A DNA stretch of 64,000 nucleotides from Aquila chrysaetos chrysaetos. Taxonomy: Eukaryota > Chordata > Aves > Accipitriformes > Accipitridae. Each line of letters starts with the position of its first letter. The first letter of the stretch is position 1. Made by a program: the position numbers and the translations under genes. A model generated the notes under the pieces. It was not told the origin of the DNA and searched no databases. It saw only the letters and a list, made by a program, of their open reading frames with translations. The DNA lies in NCBI RefSeq assembly GCF_900496995.4, contig NC_044027.1:10130743-10194742 (forward strand), in the 5' to 3' direction. This document shows positions 57,320 through 64,000 of this stretch, in pieces.

Positions 57320-57430
57320 TGTGTGTGTGGGGGGGGGCCTCAAACACAGCAGAAAGCATCTCTGACATTTCCTGAATGAGCTTGCTGACCCCCTTCCAGC
57401 CTGTAAAAAGGGGGGGGGGGGGGGGGGGGG
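57320..57430. repeat. GT repeat, G-run and poly-G tract
   Basis: A (TG)n stretch passes into nine G at about 57330, and a run of about 21 G lies at 57410-57430, preceded by aaaaa. Confidence 0.85.
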
Positions 57431-58733
57431 AGACAAAAAAAGCACACTTAAAATGGATAGATGACAACAGCAAATACCAATGGCGTTCTTTTGTATCAGT
57501 GTTAGAGATTTTATGTCTGCCTTCCTGGAAGTGACTGTTTCTTCCACAATCAGTTGATTCATTTATTCCTCCTGGATGATGCTATTTTCTTGAGCCTTGA
57601 GTGCACTCCTAGTCAGGCAGAAATATCAGATGTGATTCTGGTCTTGTTCCCTGGTGGAAGCCATTGTCATCTTGTCACCCACCTGGATGAGATGAGAGTC
57701 ACAGAGAACCTCGTTTTCCTGTATTCCAATTTATTTCAGTTAGTTTGGATCAAATACTTAATGATCCTTTCCTTCAAAGGAAGTCAGAGATCTCCCTGAG
57801 ATTGTTCTAAATGAGCTCTACAAGCTTCTTCATTCAGATTTTAGGCTGTAAGCAGTTTTCCTTTCAGCCTAGGTGGTACTTTCCGGCTCTTTGCACAGAC
57901 AAGATGTCTGACAAACCCTCAGAAAAATCTTTGTGAGTCGAAGGGGAAAATGCTGATCTGAAGCAACAAAAGGGCATGGCAACTTGGTGTGTGGGACACA
58001 GAAAGGCATGCAGAGATGCTCAGGGCTTGCTCCGAAAGGCTCAAGATGGTTGGGACCAACACTTTTTCCTCAATGCCATGGAGCCTGGTGGAGAGCTCTG
58101 CAGTCTGGTTCATCCAGACAGGCTGGAAGGGAAGGGATGGAAACTGGATATCAGAATTGCTTTTGATGTCAGATAGATTATTCAGATGGTTCTGGTGGCT
58201 GGAGATGGCACAACTGAAAAAATAACAGGACCTCTTCTTATGGGCAGCGTTACCATCCTTTCATGTGTTCATAGTGCTGGATAAAAGTGGGTGGGCAAGG
58301 CTCTCTGCTGAGCTTTCTCAGCTAAAGTATCTTGTAAAAACAGGGGCTGCACAGAGAAAGAAGATATTGTCTTCGCCAGCTTCAGCAAAATTTGGTACGA
58401 AAAGAGCTATTTTTGCAAGTGATGATAGTTTATAGGTTTGGTTGCTTGCTGAGTTTGACAAGAGGTTGTTATAAGGCTGTTTGCCACCTGGACTATTATA
58501 TAGGAAAGGCAGCACAAAGCCTCTTGGCTGTGGTTTAACCATGCTTCAGGGGCTGGGGCACAGAAGGTCTCCTTCATCCTTATTTTCTGAACTCTGGTTC
58601 TGACATGTTTTTAAGAGCTGTTTCAAATTTGTTCCAGTGCAAGCAACGTTCACCTGTTGTGCTGAACAAAGGGCTCTCCGGAAGGCCAAAGAGACAGTTA
58701 AGAGCTTACACAGGAAAAGAAGCAATACCATAA

Positions 58734-58738
58734 GGGAG
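58734..58738. repeat. Left target-site duplication of the LTR
   Basis: GGGAG directly precedes the LTR terminal TG; the same GGGAG follows the terminal CA at 59321-59325. Confidence 0.85.
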
Positions 58739-59320
58739 TGTCCTGGTTTCAGTTGGGATAGAGTTAATTGTCTTCCTAGTAGCTGGTACAGTGCTATGTT
58801 TTGAGTTAGGTATGAGAAGAATGTTGATAACACACTGATATTTTCAGTTGTTGCTAAGTAATGTTTAGTCTGAAGTCAAGAATTTCTCAGCTTCTGATGC
58901 CCAGCCTGCGAGAAGGCTGGAGGGGCACAAGAAGTTGGGAGGGGACACAGCCAGGACAGCTGACCCAAAGTGGCCAAAGGGGTATTCCATACCATGTCAC
59001 GTCATGTCTAGTATATAAACTGGGGGGAGTGGGGCTGGGGGGGTTGCTAGGGGGCTAACTGGGCGTCGATCGGTGGGTGGTGAGCAATTGCACTGTGCAT
59101 CGCTTGTATATTCCAATCCTTTTATTATTACTATTGTCATTTTATTAGTGTTATCATTATCATTATTAGTTTCTTCTTTTCTGTTCTATTAAACCATTCT
59201 TATCTCAACCCACGAGTTTTATTTCTTTTTCCAATTCTCTCCTGCATCCCACTGAGTGGGGGGGGAAGTGAGTGAGCGGCTGTGTGGTGCTTAGTTGCTG
59301 GCTGGGGTTAAACCACGACA
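58739..59320 (+). mobile_element. Solo LTR of an avian endogenous retrovirus (ERVL-like)
   Basis: This 582-bp element begins TGTCCTGGTTTCAG and ends CCACGACA, with the expected TG...CA termini. A perfect 5-bp duplication, GGGAG, flanks it. Inside are a TATA box (agtatataaact, about 59010), downstream promoter-proximal sequence, and a poly(A) signal in the U3-R order (attaaacc at about 59190), all on the plus strand. The tail ggctggggttaaaccacgac is one I recognise as very common in many bird genomes. No gag, pol or env sequence adjoins it, so it is a solo LTR left by recombination between two LTRs. The 5-bp duplication fits class III (ERVL) elements. Confidence 0.88.
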
Positions 59321-59325
59321 GGGAG
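59321..59325. repeat. Right target-site duplication of the LTR
   Basis: GGGAG matches the left copy exactly. Confidence 0.85.
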
Positions 59326-62300
59326 GAAGACATGAGATTTCCTTTTTTAATCTGTTAATACATTTTTTGAAAGATGGAAGCTTCAACCCAAAAATGGGGA
59401 AGGAAGAAAATTTAAAGTGTTTCATTTTGGATGCCCCTAAATATATTGCTTTTATGTATTTGAAACTCTTTGAATTTATGCTTTCAGATAGCACTGATCT
59501 AAACTGTAAATAAAAATTAATTAAATGACTGGGACATCATAAATCTGTTGCCTTCTGGTCAAACTAAATATTTTGTTGACCTAACATGGCTTCTCTTAGA
59601 TGCTTTTTCCCTAAACTTTTTTCTCAAGTTCTTCATTTGGATCATCAAACTGAAAAGTTCCCTTGTCCAACTCCAGGTGGCAATAATTATTTTTTTCTGT
59701 TGTTTCTACACTCAGAAGTATGATTTCCCCCCAGGGAAGTGTCTGCAATCAGGATTTTCCATTGCTAGTCTCCTGTGAAATGCACTCCTCTTGAATTAGA
59801 AGGACCTGCCTGCTGGCATGGGAAGTACTTAAATCTGACAGGGAAACAGAACAAATGAAATACAGGAGAATAAGGAAACTAAGATAATGTTTCTGATAGC
59901 TCCCTTTCATCAAGCCCTGAAAAGGTATTCTGTAGAAAGAAAGGGGTCTAGCATGATGTGAAAAAGAAGATGCTTTTATTCTGTTTATCTGGACTGTTTT
60001 GAAACCTCTGTGAGGAAGCATGTTGATAGGAAGAATATCCTGTTACACAAAGCAGCAGCATGTCTCTCATCTTCTGTAGTCTGTAATGCCGGAAGAAATA
60101 CATGGAAGAAAAGTGATTCCTCAGTGTAGCATTTAGGCATTGCTGGTGGCAGGTCTTGGCTGTTAAATTCAGTTTAAAACTTCTGAAGGGTCTACTGAAA
60201 CAGTTCAGACCTTAGAAGGAAACAAAAAAGAAATGCTGAAAGGTTAAGAATCTCCTACCAGCATTTTCCTGCAAAACATGGAATGTTACAGGTGCTTTTG
60301 TATAACAAAGAGAAGGTTGAACAGTCCTCAAACAGTGGCAGTCAGAAAGGGCTGCAGTCAAGTAGAAGGTGTACTAAATCCAGGCAAGAGTCAGAAAGAT
60401 GCATCTCTAAGCAAAGTTCCTTGATGAAAGCATAGGTGGCTCTTGTCCTGTAGGGAGAAAAGCCTTTTATTTTCTCTGTTTTCATTGGGAAAATGTTTAA
60501 AAACACCAAAACCCTGCACTGATTATTTCAAGTCTAAGAGATTTAGAAGAAGGCCACTTTATATCATCAGACTTCCCTATTCCTCCCAGGATAGATGAAT
60601 TGCTGAAGAGCTACTTGAAGATTTCATTCCATTTTGTTTTTCCTTCATTGTCTTCAGCCTCTGTATTGGGGGGAGAGGGGGGAGGCATGGAAGGGTCCCC
60701 AGTTTTCTCTGGATTTCAACGATGTCATAAGAAAGCAGCCTTCTCTTCATTTTATTTTTCACAAAATGCTTTGAAAGTTTAATGCTGTTTGTGACAAGCT
60801 GCGTGCTCATAAAACGAGGCTCTGGTGAGGAAGGGAAGGAACAATCTTCGAGGCAACAAAACACTCAATAACCACCCCCTCTCTCAAACGAAGGATTCAC
60901 GTGTCCCCTCTGCCTCTCCCTGAGAGGGAAAAGGAGCTGAAGCTGAGTGAAAAATGATCACACAGTTTTCAAAACAAATTCCTGGATCGAGTGTGTCATC
61001 TGCCAATCACCGCCCCAAACGTGCCGTATGCTTGTCTCCTTTTGTCTGGTCTTTTTTAGGATCTGAGCTGTGCAGCGACAGGATTGTCTTACAGCCTGTT
61101 TGTACACTCGTCTATAAAACAATTTGCTCGAGATGGCCCTGGTCCAGTTGTAGGCCAGTCCTGGAGGCACTCAGGCAGGAGAGGAGCAGCTGGGTTGTCC
61201 ATCCTTTTCCAAACACTTCTCTACCTGGGATTTCTTCTGCCCTCAAGTGTGTGCTCATATATATATGTTTACATACCTTTTCTTTTTGTTTTGAGCTGGG
61301 AGGTTTGATACATTCATACCCTATTTCTCAGGGTCTCCTATCTCCTGAAGCTTGTCCCACCAGTTTCACTCCTCAGCTTGGGAAACACCAGGGCAGGTTT
61401 CATCTAATTTAGGAGGAGGAACCTAAAATCTTGTTGAGAATTTTTTTCAGTGGTTCTTTTTTCAGGGATTAGTCAGTTGTATACCCCATTCTTTCATTCA
61501 CATTGGATCTTCCAAAGAGGAGCCATTTCTAGAGCTGTTAAGGTGGAAAAGTATGTTTTTCTATATGTTTTTTTATATATGTATCTATATCTATACATGC
61601 AATACCCCCCCCCTCCCCGCACATACCGATATCTTTGAACTGAAGTGCTTTCTTCCAGCGTTCCTAAATTCAAAGTAGCTGAAAAGAAGTGCTTTTAATT
61701 TAAGTGAATTTCTTGTTACAGTTTTTCAACAGAAGCGGAGCTCAATCATGGATAATCTTAGCTTCCAATCACCATGTCAAAAATATTTTAATTTAAGAAA
61801 TTATTACATGCCATTTAATTTTATTAACCTATTTATCCACATTTGCAAAGAGCCCATAGATGATCCAGGACTGCATTATACTAGGTCCTATACAAATATG
61901 AATTGGATCTGAAACCAATTAGAGGCTCAATTTCAACATGTAGGTCAGTCATTAATCTCTGGTTTGCCAGACAATATAGCTACTTTCTCCAGTACAATAG
62001 CTACACATCTATATTTTGGGAATGGGATTCAGAAGAAATTAAGCTTGCATGTAAGGCCATAATTGTTGCATCCCCACTAGCAGGAAACACCAGCAGCATC
62101 TGTTTTAGCACTGATGTGTAATATATTTGTTAATGGTCCAGAAAAGTGGGTTGTGAAGATGCAAGGGTCAAAGTCTCATGTAATTAGTGAGATTAGCCAA
62201 GACTGAAGGATTTCAGGAAGCAGGGACCAAGCTGGCAGGATGGGCAGGATGATAGCTGGTGGAAGTCAGTACTGACAGCCGCAGAAAGACAGCTTACGCC

Positions 62301-63184
62301 ATGGAAGGGATAATCTGAGCTTCTGGCATGATAACTGCACCCTAAGTGAGTGGTAGCTGTGGGGAAGAGAGGGTGAGGTAGATCCAGGTGATGCTGTGGA
62401 AAGCGAGTGGAAAATCTACTCAATGCATGGCAGTAGTGAAAATAGCAATAAATGTGTTAGGATTACAGTGGGACAAAAAAAAAAAAGTGTGTCATAATAT
62501 CAGTGAAAGACCCTTTCCTGAGCTGCTACTCTGATCCTTGCATCTAATGGAGTATACGGAGTAGAAATAGAAGTTGTCAAGATGAAAAACAAGAGAAGTA
62601 AAGCAATATTAATGAAAAGTCTAGGGTCATTTAATGTAAAGAGATGACTAAACGGGGACATGAGAGATGTAAAAGATAAGAAATGATAGGCCAGTGAATC
62701 AGCAGCTCCTTTTCTTACTTAGGAAGCACAAGTAGAAATTGCATGTAACTATTGAAAATAGTAACAATAAAAAAAGACATGTAAGCAAGCATGATGTTTG
62801 TACTTTTTGCAGAGGACACAAGCTGGGGAGCTTAGTCTCTAGATATTATTAAGGCTGAGGACCTGTGTACGTGGCATCTCAAGACAGTTCAGCGTTGCTG
62901 GTGCTGCATTAAAGCCATGGTGTTATGGTTGGGTTTCACGGCACCTGCAAGGCTGGAAGTGGGGGAAGGAGGTGAGTGGGAAACACTCTGGGCTTTCCTG
63001 CTTTTTCTCCAAAGCATTTGGTCCAGGATGCAGCCAAAGATGGATTCTCTGAGACATCTCTCTCTCCAGAAAAAGCCTTGTTGTGTACAAGATTGCCTCC
63101 AGGCTGGGGACGGATTTAAATTTGTGCTGTAGGTAGAAGGTTCAGGAGCTCTGTGATCTGCTCCAAGATCATTCCGTTCCTCCA

Positions 63185-63400
63185 CTATTGAAATGTGCGG
63201 ATGAAAAGGAAAAGGGTGCTTCGGCCCTGCCGCGTGCTCCGCAACTGCGGTGGGTGTGCGCGTGCACGGCGGAGGTGTGCAGGACCGGGCAGCGCACAAC
63301 GGCAGCATCACGGGGGATGCTGCGTCGCAGAGGGGTGGTGGGCGGCTGGGGAGGAAGCCTGCCTGCGGCTAAAAATAAAGCCCAGGGGGCGGGTGGGGGA
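63185..63400. promoter_or_regulatory. CpG-rich patch in intron 3
   Basis: Local GC and CpG density is high (gcttcggccctgccgcgtgc, gtgcgcgtgcacggcgg, cgggcagcgcacaacggc) and is followed by an A/T-rich MEF2-like gctaaaaataaagc. Overlapping frames on both strands have no recognised domain. It might be an intronic enhancer or a cryptic promoter. Confidence 0.3.
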
Positions 63401-64000
63401 TCTCCCCACTGGCACACATCTGCTCTCGGGCTGGAGTTGCTCCAAGCATCCTTCTCGCCTACCCCACCTCAGTCCAAAGTGGTTGGTCTCTCTGGTTGCT
63501 GTCACGTTGAAATTAGCTGGGGAGAGACACTTCACCCATTTCCTCGCCTAGTTTCTATGGTGATATTCCACTCAACTGTTTTCAGCAGGTCTGAGTTTAT
63601 TTCCCTGCAGATAAGGCAGCCTATGCTAATATACCGCAGCCTGGGCTCTATATCTTGGCAACAAGCCCAGGGTTTGTACCACTGAAATTAAATGGCTCTA
63701 GGTAGAACGTATTTCACGCTGGCTTTGGCAATAGCTGGCATTATCTCGTAAAATAATATTTTGATTGTTTATTGCTGCTGTTTGACACCCTAAGCTGGAA
63801 GGCCGGGAAGCACAGGGAAATGTGCATTCTCACGTTCTTCCTCTGTGCTCCCTGGTGCAGAAAGCTCAGGGACCGCCAGCTCTGGCTTGGTGAAGGCTGA
63901 ATTACAGTGCATGATGTGGGAGGAAAAATGTGTGAGAGAAGGGTGTTGGAAGCAGTGGGAAAGGGGCTGTGCTAGGGATGTTCAGGCTGGTTAGATCTGT

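Noticed and set aside
58739..59320. A full endogenous provirus
   Set aside because: Only one LTR with a matching target duplication is present. No internal retroviral coding sequence adjoins it.

Overview
This is vertebrate nuclear DNA, most likely from a bird. It holds a few short exons with GT-AG or AT-AC boundaries, kilobase-scale introns, few recognisable interspersed repeats, a GC-rich promoter island, and a solo LTR of a type I recognise from bird genomes. There are no bacterial-style genes, operons, CRISPR arrays or recognisable RNA genes.

The one gene I identify firmly is the 5' end of a plus-strand neuronal voltage-gated calcium channel alpha-1 subunit of the Cav2 family. The best match is CACNA1B (Cav2.2, N-type); CACNA1A is the main alternative. 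Coding exon 1 is 23972-24231, exon 2 is 26474-26579 and exon 3 is 33113-33252. Together they encode residues 1-168 plus two bases of codon 169: the cytosolic N-terminus, IS1, IS2 and the start of IS3. Intron 3 runs off the window, and I saw no exon 4 in the remaining 30.7 kb. Intron 1 is a minor-spliceosome (U12) AT-AC intron. A CpG-rich promoter and 5' UTR region lies at about 22.85-23.76 kb. Its transcript leader probably carries upstream ORFs and a G-quadruplex-prone repeat.

The most interesting element is in intron 1. A 26-bp GC-rich tandem repeat (25683-25789) contains four consecutive close matches to the RE1/NRSE site bound by the neuronal silencer REST. This suggests a locally amplified REST-response array about 1.7 kb downstream of the start codon of a neuron-specific gene.

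Upstream (1-23 kb) is mostly non-coding. At 6908-7013 there is a convincing but unidentified terminal coding exon. A well-spliced candidate internal exon lies at 2012-2078. Several CpG-retaining, homeobox-motif-rich blocks look like conserved enhancers. Introns 2 and 3 are otherwise ordinary, with homopolymer tracts, ancient MIR-like SINE fragments and the solo LTR at 58739-59320, which is flanked by a perfect 5-bp target duplication.
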